Of a DNA stretch of 23,477 nucleotides, positions 1 through 7,137 are shown piece after piece. Origin of the DNA: a virus; the IMG/VR virus record IMGVR_UViG_3300047550_002438, positions 1 through 23,477 of that record; one strand, 5' to 3'. How positions within the stretch are numbered: the first letter of the stretch is position 1; each line of letters opens with the position of its first letter. Under the pieces are notes generated by a model. It did not search any database and had not been told where the DNA came from. It saw only the letters and a list, made by a program, of their open reading frames with translations. Position numbers and translations under genes: made by a program.

Positions 1-228
1 TATTACGGGCTGCTAGACATTGCCATCAAGTACGATATTTTCAAGAAGGTGTCCACCAAGGTTGATGTGGGTGGTGGCAAGACTGCGTTTGAATCGCAGA
101 TCATCAAGAACCCTGAAAAGTATTTCACGAAGGAAGTCATGGACAAGTTGGAGGTTGCGGTTGCCAAGGAGTTCTGCTACGGCAAGGACGAGCCACAGCC
201 TGTGGGTGAAACCGATACGGAGGACTAA
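1..228 (+). CDS. uvsX: UvsX/RecA-like recombinase, C-terminal fragment
   Basis: The open frame runs in from the left edge and ends at TAA 226-228, giving 75 residues of a C-terminus. The stretch YYGLLDIAIKYDIFKK followed by an NPEKYFTKEV segment matches the end of the RecA/UvsX core, where a GLLD.A...I.KK helix is followed by a KDNPE-type segment and a charged tail. UvsX is the T4 strand-exchange protein for recombination-dependent replication. The gene directly abuts a gp41-type helicase and then a gp61-type primase, the recombination/replication order usual in T4-like phages. Walker motifs lie outside the window, so identity rests on the C-terminal pattern and the neighbours. The acidic tail is typical of this protein family. 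Confidence 0.8.
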   Translation, partial: YYGLLDIAIKYDIFKKVSTKVDVGGGKTAFESQIIKNPEKYFTKEVMDKLEVAVAKEFCYGKDEPQPVGETDTED

Positions 229-1638
229 ATGAGCACGATTGAACAAACAGTTATTGCGGGACTCCTGAACAACGACGAGTTCTGCAAGAAGGCTGTGCCA
301 TTCCTACAGGAAGAGTATTTTGCCAATCGCCCTGATCGTGCGGTGTTCCGTGAGATCAAGGGGTTCATAGAGAAGTACAAGGGGGTTCCGTCCAAGGAAG
401 CCCTCCTTATCTCTTTGGAAGGCGACAAGGCTCTCACAGAGGAAGAGATCAAGCGGTGCAGAGAAACTGTGGACGCTGTGTGCCGCAGCGACAAGCAGGA
501 CACCCAATGGCTACTAGACACCACAGAAAAGTTCTGCAAGGACAAAGCCATTTACAATGCCATTCTTGAGTCCATTCATATCATTGACGGCAAGGACAAG
601 GTGCGGACACCCAACGCACTTCCTGACATTTTGAGCAAGGCACTCTCGGTTTCGTTTGACACAAATATTGGTCACGACTATTTGGAGAACTACGAACAGC
701 GATACGAAGTGCTGCACCGCGAGGAAGACAAGATTCCTTTTGATTTGGAAATGTTCAATCTGATTACCAAGGGCGGTGTGGCTCCCAAGACTTTCAATGT
801 CATCATGGCAGGCACGGGCGTGGGCAAGTCGCTGTTCATGTGCCACCACGCTGCGTGCTGCTTGATGCAGAACAAGAGCGTGTTGTACATCACACTGGAA
901 ATGGCAGAAGAGCGTATTGCAGAACGCATTGACGCAAACATCATGGATATTACAATGGACGAACTCCACGATCTACCCATTGAAATGTACGAGAAGCGGC
1001 TCAAGTCTGCTACTCGTGGGGTGAGCGGCAAACTCATCATCAAGGAGTATCCCACTTCGGTGGCAAACGCCAACCACTTCCGTGTGCTCATGGACGAACT
1101 CAAACTCAAGAAGGGCTTCGTTCCTGATATTGTGTTTATTGATTACATCAACATCTGCTCGTCGTCTCGTCTCAAGAGCGGTGGCAACAATGTGAACTCG
1201 TACAGTTACATCAAGGCTATTGCCGAAGAGTTGCGTGGGCTTGCAATGGAACGCAATGTGCCCCTGTTCACAGCCACACAGGTAAACCGTTCAGGATACT
1301 CGTCCACCGATGTGGAACTTACCGATACTTCAGAGTCGTTTGGTCTGCCCCATACCGCAGACTTCATGGCAGCACTCATCACAACTGAAGAATTGGAAAA
1401 GGCAGGACAGATCATGGTAAAGCAGTTAAAGAACCGCTACAATACCAAGGCAGCAAACAAGAAATTTATTGTGGGGTTGAACTACGCCAAGATGAAGTTC
1501 TACGATGTCAAGAAGGAAGAGTTTGAAGACTTGAGCGAAGCCGCAACCACCAAGGAAGAAGGCTTTGGCAGCGGATTCGGAAAGCGTGAATTCAGCAAGA
1601 AGTTTGGTGGCAAGGATACCAGCGACTGGAATTTCTAA
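229..1638 (+). CDS. gp41: Replicative DNA helicase, DnaB family (T4 gp41 type)
   Basis: Hexameric 5'-3' helicase that unwinds the replication fork and works with the primase encoded next. Of 469 residues, about 1-150 form the helical N-terminal domain. The RecA-fold ATPase follows, with Walker A GTGVGKS at 195-201, the DnaB motif ITLEMAEERIAERID near 221-235, Walker B DIVFIDY at 300-306, the glutamine motif TATQVNR, a DTSESFGLPHTADF segment and the MVKQLKNRY arginine-finger region. The length fits T4 gp41. The ATG follows the upstream TAA with no gap and has GGAGG at 219-223 spaced 5 nt away. All motifs needed for activity appear intact. Confidence 0.95.
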   Translation: MSTIEQTVIAGLLNNDEFCKKAVPFLQEEYFANRPDRAVFREIKGFIEKYKGVPSKEALLISLEGDKALTEEEIKRCRETVDAVCRSDKQDTQWLLDTTEKFCKDKAIYNAILESIHIIDGKDKVRTPNALPDILSKALSVSFDTNIGHDYLENYEQRYEVLHREEDKIPFDLEMFNLITKGGVAPKTFNVIMAGTGVGKSLFMCHHAACCLMQNKSVLYITLEMAEERIAERIDANIMDITMDELHDLPIEMYEKRLKSATRGVSGKLIIKEYPTSVANANHFRVLMDELKLKKGFVPDIVFIDYINICSSSRLKSGGNNVNSYSYIKAIAEELRGLAMERNVPLFTATQVNRSGYSSTDVELTDTSESFGLPHTADFMAALITTEELEKAGQIMVKQLKNRYNTKAANKKFIVGLNYAKMKFYDVKKEEFEDLSEAATTKEEGFGSGFGKREFSKKFGGKDTSDWNF

Positions 1639-2631
1639 ATGAGCGTGTTGACAGACAAGAAATACATTAACTTGGTGTCTCCACAACTTCAGAAGTTCAA
1701 GTGGAAGAGCAACGACTTGGCTAATTGCAGGTGTCCTCTGTGTGGAGACTCGCAGAAGAACAAGAACAAGGCTCGTGGATTTTTCTTTCCCAAGAAGAAC
1801 GACTTCTACTACAAGTGCCACAACTGCGGTATTGGTCACACCGTTTACAAGTTCTTGGAGATCATAGCCCCTGCCCTGTGCCGTGAATACGCAATGGAGC
1901 GGTGGCGAAACGGAGAGAACGGGCACAGCAACTACCCCAAGCCTGATGAACGGGAAATGGTAAAACCCAAAGCAGAAATTAAACTGCCACGCATTTCTGA
2001 ATTGCCACCCGACCACGCTGCTCGCAAATATTGCGAAGGACGGCGTATTCCGTGTCCTGAACGCTTCTATTTTTGCGAAGCGTTTGGTGATTGGGTGCGT
2101 GGCATTGACCCTACATACACAACCGTGCCCAATGACGAGCGTATCGTCATTCCGTTCCTGAACAAGAGCGGAGAACTGCTGGGAGTGCAAGGACGGGCTA
2201 TTGGAGGCTCCAAGAACGCCATACGGTACATTACTGTGAAGTTCGTCAAGGACGGCAGAATGTTTTTCGGAGGCGATACAGTTGATTACTCACGACGAGT
2301 TTACGCAACAGAAGGCCCGATTGATTCTGTATTTTTGGATAATGGGATTGCTTTCGCTGGCAGCGAATTGGGAGATGTGGTCAAGCGTTTCAGTAATGTG
2401 GTTGTCGTTTTGGATAACGAGCCTCGTAACCGAGAAATTGTGGAAGCCACCCGTCAAGCCATTGAAGACGGCTACACGGTTTGCGTCTGGGGTACTGGAG
2501 TACTAGAAAAAGATATAAACGATATGGTGCTTTCAGGCAAGTCGCCGCGAGAACTGCAAGCCGAGATTGATAGATATTCGTGTAGTGGTATGGAAGCACG
2601 GCTCAAGTGGAGCACATGGAAAAGGATCTAA
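1639..2631 (+). CDS. gp61: DNA primase (T4 gp61 type)
   Basis: Synthesises RNA primers for lagging-strand replication in complex with the preceding helicase. The 330-residue protein has an N-terminal zinc-binding module, CPLCGD at 32-37 paired with CHNCG at 60-64 (CxxC...CxxC). It has a TOPRIM catalytic domain with the glutamate motif ATEGPIDS (E225) and the acidic motif VVVLDNEPRN (about 255-264), followed by KDINDMV. This domain order and size match T4 gp61 and bacterial DnaG cores without the C-terminal helicase-binding domain of DnaG. The ATG immediately follows the helicase TAA; no good Shine-Dalgarno is visible, so translation is probably coupled to the helicase. Confidence 0.93.
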   Translation: MSVLTDKKYINLVSPQLQKFKWKSNDLANCRCPLCGDSQKNKNKARGFFFPKKNDFYYKCHNCGIGHTVYKFLEIIAPALCREYAMERWRNGENGHSNYPKPDEREMVKPKAEIKLPRISELPPDHAARKYCEGRRIPCPERFYFCEAFGDWVRGIDPTYTTVPNDERIVIPFLNKSGELLGVQGRAIGGSKNAIRYITVKFVKDGRMFFGGDTVDYSRRVYATEGPIDSVFLDNGIAFAGSELGDVVKRFSNVVVVLDNEPRNREIVEATRQAIEDGYTVCVWGTGVLEKDINDMVLSGKSPRELQAEIDRYSCSGMEARLKWSTWKRI

Positions 2632-2632
2632 C

Positions 2633-2875
2633 ATGGAACCAAAAGAAGAAGGTGGCGGCGAAAGTTTCAACCATCCAGTTATTGCATACGCTTTTGCCAT
2701 TCTTGAGTATGTCAAGAACACCAATCCTGAACTGTACAAGCGAGCGGTGGAATACGCTGAAGACCTGACAGGCGTTGAACTGGAAGGCTTTGAACTAGAA
2801 GAGATTGAACGGGACTTGGATGAAGAAACCGAAGACGACGGCGATCAGAACGAAGACGAAGACTTTTACGAATAA
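2633..2875 (+). CDS. Small acidic hypothetical protein (80 aa)
   Basis: The ATG at 2633 lies one base after the primase stop and has AGGA at 2622-2625. A longer in-frame reading starting at 2567 would lie inside the primase and is not favoured. The N-terminal half is predicted helical (HPVIAYAFAILEYVKNTNPE), and the last 30 residues are almost all Asp and Glu. Such tails often occur in small phage regulators or DNA mimics, but no family is recognised and no function is assigned. It sits between the primase and thyX in the same transcription direction, so it is probably co-expressed with replication genes. Confidence 0.75.
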   Translation: MEPKEEGGGESFNHPVIAYAFAILEYVKNTNPELYKRAVEYAEDLTGVELEGFELEEIERDLDEETEDDGDQNEDEDFYE

Positions 2876-2881
2876 CACACC

Positions 2882-3562
2882 ATGCAAACTCGTGAAACCT
2901 TTATTTCTGTATTGAACTGTGGGCATGTGGAATATGTGTCCCACATGGGCGACGATCTAACAGTAGTAAACGCTGCTCGTGTGTCGTTCAACAAGACCAG
3001 CAATGAGTTCAACGGCAAGGATGAGAAACTCATTGCGTATCTTGCCAAGCACAAGCACTGGACTCCCTTTGCCCATCCGCAGATCACGCTGCGTATCAAG
3101 GCTCCCGTGTTTGTCCGCACCCAACTGTTCAAGCACAAGGTGGGATTCACCGAGAACGAAGTGTCGCGGCGGTATGTGGTGGATGAGCCACAGTTCTACA
3201 CCCCTTATTGGCGAGCAGCACCCACCGATGGAGCCAAGCAAGGCAGCAGCGATTTTATTGACGGTGCAGAGGCTTACGAACTAGACAAGATGTTTAACCG
3301 TGTGATATTGGAAGCACTGGATGTGTACAACCGCTTGCTAGCCGAAGGTGTTGCTCCTGAACAAGCACGAGCAGTTCTGCCGCAGGGCACATACACCGAA
3401 TGGTGGTGGACAGGTTCGTTGTCTGCCTACGCCCGTGTGTACTCACAGCGAAGCGACGCACACGCACAATGGGAAGTGCAGCAGTACGCCAAAGCAATTT
3501 CTGAAATTATTGCACCCCTATTTCCCCACTCGTGGAGGGCACTAACAGGACTCCCTACATAA
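2882..3562 (+). CDS. thyX: Flavin-dependent thymidylate synthase ThyX
   Basis: Makes dTMP from dUMP using methylene-tetrahydrofolate and FAD/NADPH. The 226 residues carry the ThyX signature region FKHKVGFTENEVSRRY (83-98), here with KHK in place of the usual RHR and one extra residue before NE. The second conserved block is ARAVLPQGTYTEWWWTGS (162-179), then SQRSDAHAQWEVQQYA (188-203), which holds the dUMP-binding arginine. The length is normal for the family. It acts in the same pathway as the ribonucleotide reductase at 9842, though fibre genes separate them. There is no clear Shine-Dalgarno before the ATG, which sits 6 nt after the upstream stop. Confidence 0.95.
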   Translation: MQTRETFISVLNCGHVEYVSHMGDDLTVVNAARVSFNKTSNEFNGKDEKLIAYLAKHKHWTPFAHPQITLRIKAPVFVRTQLFKHKVGFTENEVSRRYVVDEPQFYTPYWRAAPTDGAKQGSSDFIDGAEAYELDKMFNRVILEALDVYNRLLAEGVAPEQARAVLPQGTYTEWWWTGSLSAYARVYSQRSDAHAQWEVQQYAKAISEIIAPLFPHSWRALTGLPT

Positions 3563-3566
3563 TACG

Positions 3567-5216
3567 ATGGAACAGTTTAAGCGGTTTTCACAGCCCAAAG
3601 GCTCTACCGAGCCAACGAAGCCTCTACCGTTTTCGGAGGGGCGTTATGGCTTTGGTGCGGAATTTACCCTGACCCACCGCGTCAAGGGCACAGACTACAA
3701 GATTGGTGATCGGTTTACCTATATTTCACAATCTGATGCTGCTGCACACAACCCGTATATTTTGAAAATTGGTAAGGGTTTGGGCGAGTACTGCTTTGCT
3801 GATCCCAAAGGACGAGCGGTAATCCTGTCTGCTGATGTGGGCGTGGTGGATACCCTGTTTGAGTGGGTGGAACCACAGCCCCAAACTGTGGTGTTGAGCG
3901 AAGGCGAAGAGTTTGTTCCGCCACCGCCACCGCCCGTATTCATTACTGAGCAGCAGTTCACCGAGTTCCGAAAGGGCTTGGCTACTGTGCTTTCAGAAAT
4001 TGCGGCTATTGTTCCTCAACAAGGCGAGCGTGGCGGTCGCGGTGAAAAGGGCGAAAAAGGTGATCGTGGCGAGCGTGGAGCAGACGGACAAAACGGTGAA
4101 CGCGGCGAGCGGGGAGAGGACGGCAAGGATGGAGAGCGTGGAGAGCGTGGAGAGCAGGGAGACAAGGGCGACAAAGGCGATACAGGTGATCGCGGGGAGA
4201 AGGGAGAACAGGGTGAAAAAGGCGAACAAGGACAAAAAGGCGAAACAGGCGAGCGTGGTGAAAAGGGCGAGAAAGGTGATCGCGGCGAGATTGGCCCTCG
4301 TGGAGCGGTCGGTGCGAAAGGTGATAAAGGCGATAGAGGCGAGCGTGGGACTGACGGTAAAGACGGAAAACCCGGCTCGCAAGGAGCGAAAGGCGAGCGG
4401 GGAGAGAAAGGCGAACGCGGAGAAGCGGGCCCGCAAGGCAAGACAGGCAAAGCAGGCGTAAAGGGAGCAAAGGGTGACAAGGGCGACAGCGGACTGGTTT
4501 CTGCCAAGTTCCCACTGGTCTACGATGCCGCAGAAAAGTCGGTGTCTATTGACGAGGCTCGCCTAGACGCTATTCTCAAGAAGATCATGGGCGGCGGCAA
4601 GATTTCTGCCGCAGACATGGGCTGGCTTGCGTCCACGGGCGGTGGAGGCAAGGTGGCTGTGTATATCAATGGCTCCAAGATTACGCCTGATGTTCGCACA
4701 TTAGATTTTACTGGTGCGGGTGTTACCGCTACAAAAGTTGGTGGTAAAGTCATCATCAACATAGGCACGAACTTCTACTATCAGCCTGACCCACCCACAA
4801 CAGGAATCACTGTTGGTTCGCGTTGGATGGATTCAGATAATGGACAAGAGTATGTGTATGTGAATGATGGAGACACCAATCAGTGGGTTCAGCCCACAGT
4901 GAATCCGTTCTTTGGCCCAGTGACATACAACACCACAGCCGTTACCATTTCCACATACGAAGCCACCGCACAGGACTACTACATTGGTGTCAGTTACGCG
5001 GGAACACCAACAATTTATTTACCTTCTGCTCCCGGCAGCGGCAGAGAAGTGGTTGTGAAAGACGAATCAGGAAACGCAGGAGCAGCCAACAGGTATATCA
5101 CTGTGCGTGGTGCAAGTGGATCATCGGAAACCATTGACAATCAGGCATCTGCGGTTTTGAACCTAAATAATGCAGGTGTTCATTTCATATACAGAGGTGG
5201 ATGGAGAATCATATGA
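3567..5216 (+). CDS. Collagen-repeat fibre/adhesin structural protein
   Basis: A 549-residue protein in modules. Residues 1-115 form a globular N-terminal domain, then comes a PPPPPP hinge (118-123), a short helical segment at 128-148 that could set the trimer register, and 53 uninterrupted Gly-X-Y triplets at 153-311 (DNA 4023-4499). A linker and beta-rich C-terminal region follow, including a GSRWMDSDNGQEYVYVNDG segment (417-435) and a terminal domain ending YRGGWRII. Phage collagen-like proteins are trimeric fibre shafts carrying a distal host-binding domain; that role is inferred here from architecture and the fibre genes downstream. The repeat is rich in GER, GEK and GDK and nearly lacks proline. 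Which phage substructure it belongs to is not known. Confidence 0.85.
   Translation: MEQFKRFSQPKGSTEPTKPLPFSEGRYGFGAEFTLTHRVKGTDYKIGDRFTYISQSDAAAHNPYILKIGKGLGEYCFADPKGRAVILSADVGVVDTLFEWVEPQPQTVVLSEGEEFVPPPPPPVFITEQQFTEFRKGLATVLSEIAAIVPQQGERGGRGEKGEKGDRGERGADGQNGERGERGEDGKDGERGERGEQGDKGDKGDTGDRGEKGEQGEKGEQGQKGETGERGEKGEKGDRGEIGPRGAVGAKGDKGDRGERGTDGKDGKPGSQGAKGERGEKGERGEAGPQGKTGKAGVKGAKGDKGDSGLVSAKFPLVYDAAEKSVSIDEARLDAILKKIMGGGKISAADMGWLASTGGGGKVAVYINGSKITPDVRTLDFTGAGVTATKVGGKVIINIGTNFYYQPDPPTTGITVGSRWMDSDNGQEYVYVNDGDTNQWVQPTVNPFFGPVTYNTTAVTISTYEATAQDYYIGVSYAGTPTIYLPSAPGSGREVVVKDESGNAGAANRYITVRGASGSSETIDNQASAVLNLNNAGVHFIYRGGWRII
4023..4499 (+). repeat. Collagen-type Gly-X-Y coding repeat, 53 triplets
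   Basis: The reading frame has glycine at every third codon for 53 consecutive triplets with no interruption. At DNA level the unit is a degenerate 9-bp pattern (GGN-GAR-CGN/AAR), so the region is prone to slippage and recombination. Long antisense open frames here are by-products of the repeat. Confidence 0.95.
5162..5169 (+). promoter_or_regulatory. Late-promoter-like box CCTAAATA
   Basis: CCTAAATA resembles the T4-type late promoter TATAAATA recognised by a gp55-like sigma factor. With T4 geometry, transcription would begin near 5175, about 38 nt before the ATG at 5213. It lies inside the last codons of the collagen gene. The same box occurs upstream of several other genes in this window. 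Confidence 0.4.
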
Positions 5217-6448
5217 GTTACCTGTTCAACAACAAGGTGGGGTTTACTGAAAATGCGGTGGACGCTTTCAACAGGTTGAAAGTTTCCAGTCCGTTTACGC
5301 TGTTTGACAGCCAACACCGCTATCAGATCAACGACAAGTGGAATTTTTTTGGAGCAACTGGCGGAACAGCATCCCATGTAGCAACTGAAAGTGCCATAAA
5401 ACTTTCGGTTGGCAAAAGTCTCGGTAGCAAAATAACCAACGAAACCAAGCGTGTGTTTCCGTATCAACCCGGCAAGTCACTGTTTGTACTGAACACCTTT
5501 GCAATGAACCCCCCGAAAGATGGACTGCGGCAACGGGTGGGATATTTCGGCACAACAGGTGGAGCCACCTCTGGAACTCCGTACAACGGGGTGTACCTAC
5601 AGCAAGACGGGCTGACTTTATCCTTCTGCTTGGCAAGCGGATCGCTGTCAACCACAACCACAGTTAATCAGTCACAATGGAACGGAGACAAGTTTGACGG
5701 CACGGGCGAGACAAGCCGAATCCTTGATGTAACAAAAGCAAACATCTTATGGACTGATATTGAGTGGCTGGGTGTGGGTGATATTCGTTGCGGATTCTTT
5801 GTGGACGGAGAGCCTATAGTAGCCCACACATTCCACAACGACAATATAAACACAACCACATACATGACTACTGCTGTGCTGCCTATTAGATACGAATTGG
5901 AGAACACCACCGCACAAGCCGCAGGCAGCACATTGACTCAAGTGTGTTCAAGTGTTGTCAGTGAGGGCGGATACGAAGGGTTCAGCCGCAGATACAATGT
6001 GACACATGACGGTGCCACTCTGAAAACACTAACCACAGCAGGAACGCAGTATCCCATTATTGCCTTGAGGCTGAACGCCAACAGGCTTGACAGCGTGATT
6101 GTTCCGTCCAACATTAGTGCTATTGTTCAGGAAACCGCAAACAACAAGCCTGATACCGTTCAATACAGGATTTTGCTGAATCCCACCCTTACGGGCGGAT
6201 CGTGGAACACCCACTTCAACGGAAATGTGGACTACAACAACACTGCAACAAGCGTATCCGGTGGAACAGATATTATTGGCGGATACATCAGCAGCAGCGG
6301 AGCGTTTAGTGTGTCCGCTATAAATGATTTCAACTTTCAGTTTGGAAGAACCCAGTTTGGAGTGAGTGATGTGCTTGTATTAACCCTGACTCCTATTAAC
6401 GATGGTGCAAAGATTTGTGCTGACATGTCTTGGTTTGAGATTATCTGA
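5213..6448 (+). CDS. Virion structural protein with DAFNRLKVSSPF-type N-terminus
   Basis: The ATG at 5213 overlaps the previous stop as ATGA and has GGAG at 5203-5206, so it is preferred over the ATG at 5201. The 411-residue protein opens with a FTENAVDAFNRLKVSSPFTL type segment and then FDSQHRYQIND. This ENAVDAF.RL(R/K)VS.PFTLFDS pattern recurs at the start of large structural proteins in many marine and T4-like phages. The rest is beta-rich, Thr/Gly/Asn-rich and without transmembrane segments or catalytic motifs. The position between two fibre genes supports a tail or fibre component; the exact role is unknown. Confidence 0.8.
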   Translation: MSYLFNNKVGFTENAVDAFNRLKVSSPFTLFDSQHRYQINDKWNFFGATGGTASHVATESAIKLSVGKSLGSKITNETKRVFPYQPGKSLFVLNTFAMNPPKDGLRQRVGYFGTTGGATSGTPYNGVYLQQDGLTLSFCLASGSLSTTTTVNQSQWNGDKFDGTGETSRILDVTKANILWTDIEWLGVGDIRCGFFVDGEPIVAHTFHNDNINTTTYMTTAVLPIRYELENTTAQAAGSTLTQVCSSVVSEGGYEGFSRRYNVTHDGATLKTLTTAGTQYPIIALRLNANRLDSVIVPSNISAIVQETANNKPDTVQYRILLNPTLTGGSWNTHFNGNVDYNNTATSVSGGTDIIGGYISSSGAFSVSAINDFNFQFGRTQFGVSDVLVLTLTPINDGAKICADMSWFEII

Positions 6449-7116
6449 TGCCCCTAGATTTTCCCCCATCACCAACACTGAACCAAGTCTACTCCCTCGG
6501 CGGAAAGTCGTGGAAGTGGAATGGTGCTGCATGGGAAACCTACAACGACAATCTTGGGGTAGATTTTGTTGAAACCCTGAACGGACTCACGGGAGAGGTC
6601 GGCGTAGAGGGCGGAACAGACATATCTGTTGTAGTTTCAGGAAAGACTCTCACGGTAAACTACACTGGCTCAAGTGTTTCAAACGCGGTGACTTCATTCA
6701 ACGGACTCACTGGTGCGGTTCAGGGCGTGTCTGCTGCTAATGGACTCACAGGTGCGGTGGCATTCCGTGCAGGTGCAGGGGTTACTCTTTCCACATCGGG
6801 TAGTGGAATTTCGTTTGCGATACACTACGGCCCAACTGGAGCAGGTTCACAGTTTACAAACATATCCAATGCAACCAATCCCGATAGACTACTCATTCAA
6901 CAGAGCAGTGATGGTGGGATGTATTTTCTTACTTTCTCAACTCTAGTGACAAAGGCTGCTCAAGTTGGAACTAATTTAAATACATCAGCAACCTATACAC
7001 AAAACAATACCAATTTCGTGGTGCAAAATACATCATCTGGACTCACAGAAATGGTGTCTGCCAACAATGTGTTTTCAAGTATTGATGGTGGAATGTACGG
7101 CGATGCTATACCATAA
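6448..7116 (+). CDS. Fibre-like structural protein with NGLTGAV repeats (222 aa)
   Basis: It starts at an ATG sharing one base with the previous stop (TGATG). The N-terminus PSPTLNQVYSLGGKSWKWNG followed by AAWE is the aromatic W.W(N/D)G..W module common at the start of phage fibre proteins. It is followed by three copies of an NGLTG(A/E)V repeat near residues 44, 85 and 98, the second copy being SFNGLTGAVQGVS. The same repeat appears in the next gene, so the two probably belong to one fibre system. No enzymatic motif is visible. The final TAA (7114-7116) lies inside a late-promoter-like box. Confidence 0.8.
   Translation: MPLDFPPSPTLNQVYSLGGKSWKWNGAAWETYNDNLGVDFVETLNGLTGEVGVEGGTDISVVVSGKTLTVNYTGSSVSNAVTSFNGLTGAVQGVSAANGLTGAVAFRAGAGVTLSTSGSGISFAIHYGPTGAGSQFTNISNATNPDRLLIQQSSDGGMYFLTFSTLVTKAAQVGTNLNTSATYTQNNTNFVVQNTSSGLTEMVSANNVFSSIDGGMYGDAIP
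6694..6738 (+). repeat. 45-bp module shared with 7798-7842 (copy 1)
   Basis: Encodes the SFNGLTGAVQGVSAA module. It matches 7798-7842 at 42 of 45 positions, including third-codon positions, which is closer than protein-level similarity alone would require. Confidence 0.85.
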
Positions 7117-7119
7117 ATA
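7112..7119 (+). promoter_or_regulatory. Late-promoter-like box CATAAATA
   Basis: CATAAATA is a close match to the T4 late promoter TATAAATA. It contains the stop codon of the preceding gene. Predicted transcription start near 7125 gives a 13-nt leader before the ATG at 7138 that still includes AGGA (7127-7130). Confidence 0.55.
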
Positions 7120-7137
7120 GTATAACAGGAACACCTA

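Noticed and set aside
1426-2190. Long minus-strand open frame opposite helicase and primase
   Set aside because: It runs antisense to two well-supported genes, has no ribosome site and an implausible hydrophobic mix; a shadow of codon bias.
3993-4515. Several long open frames antisense to the collagen repeat, rich in Ser-Pro or Arg-Leu
   Set aside because: They arise from the 9-bp repeat on the opposite strand, have no ribosome site or plausible protein composition, and cover the repeat exactly.
5201-5212. ATG 5201 as start of the structural protein
   Set aside because: ATG 5213 has GGAG at proper spacing and the common ATGA overlap; 5201 would bury its start before that site.
6975-6982. 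TTTAAATA and a similar GTAAATA near 8572 as further late boxes
   Set aside because: Both lie deep inside fibre genes far from any start codon and differ at the first bases.
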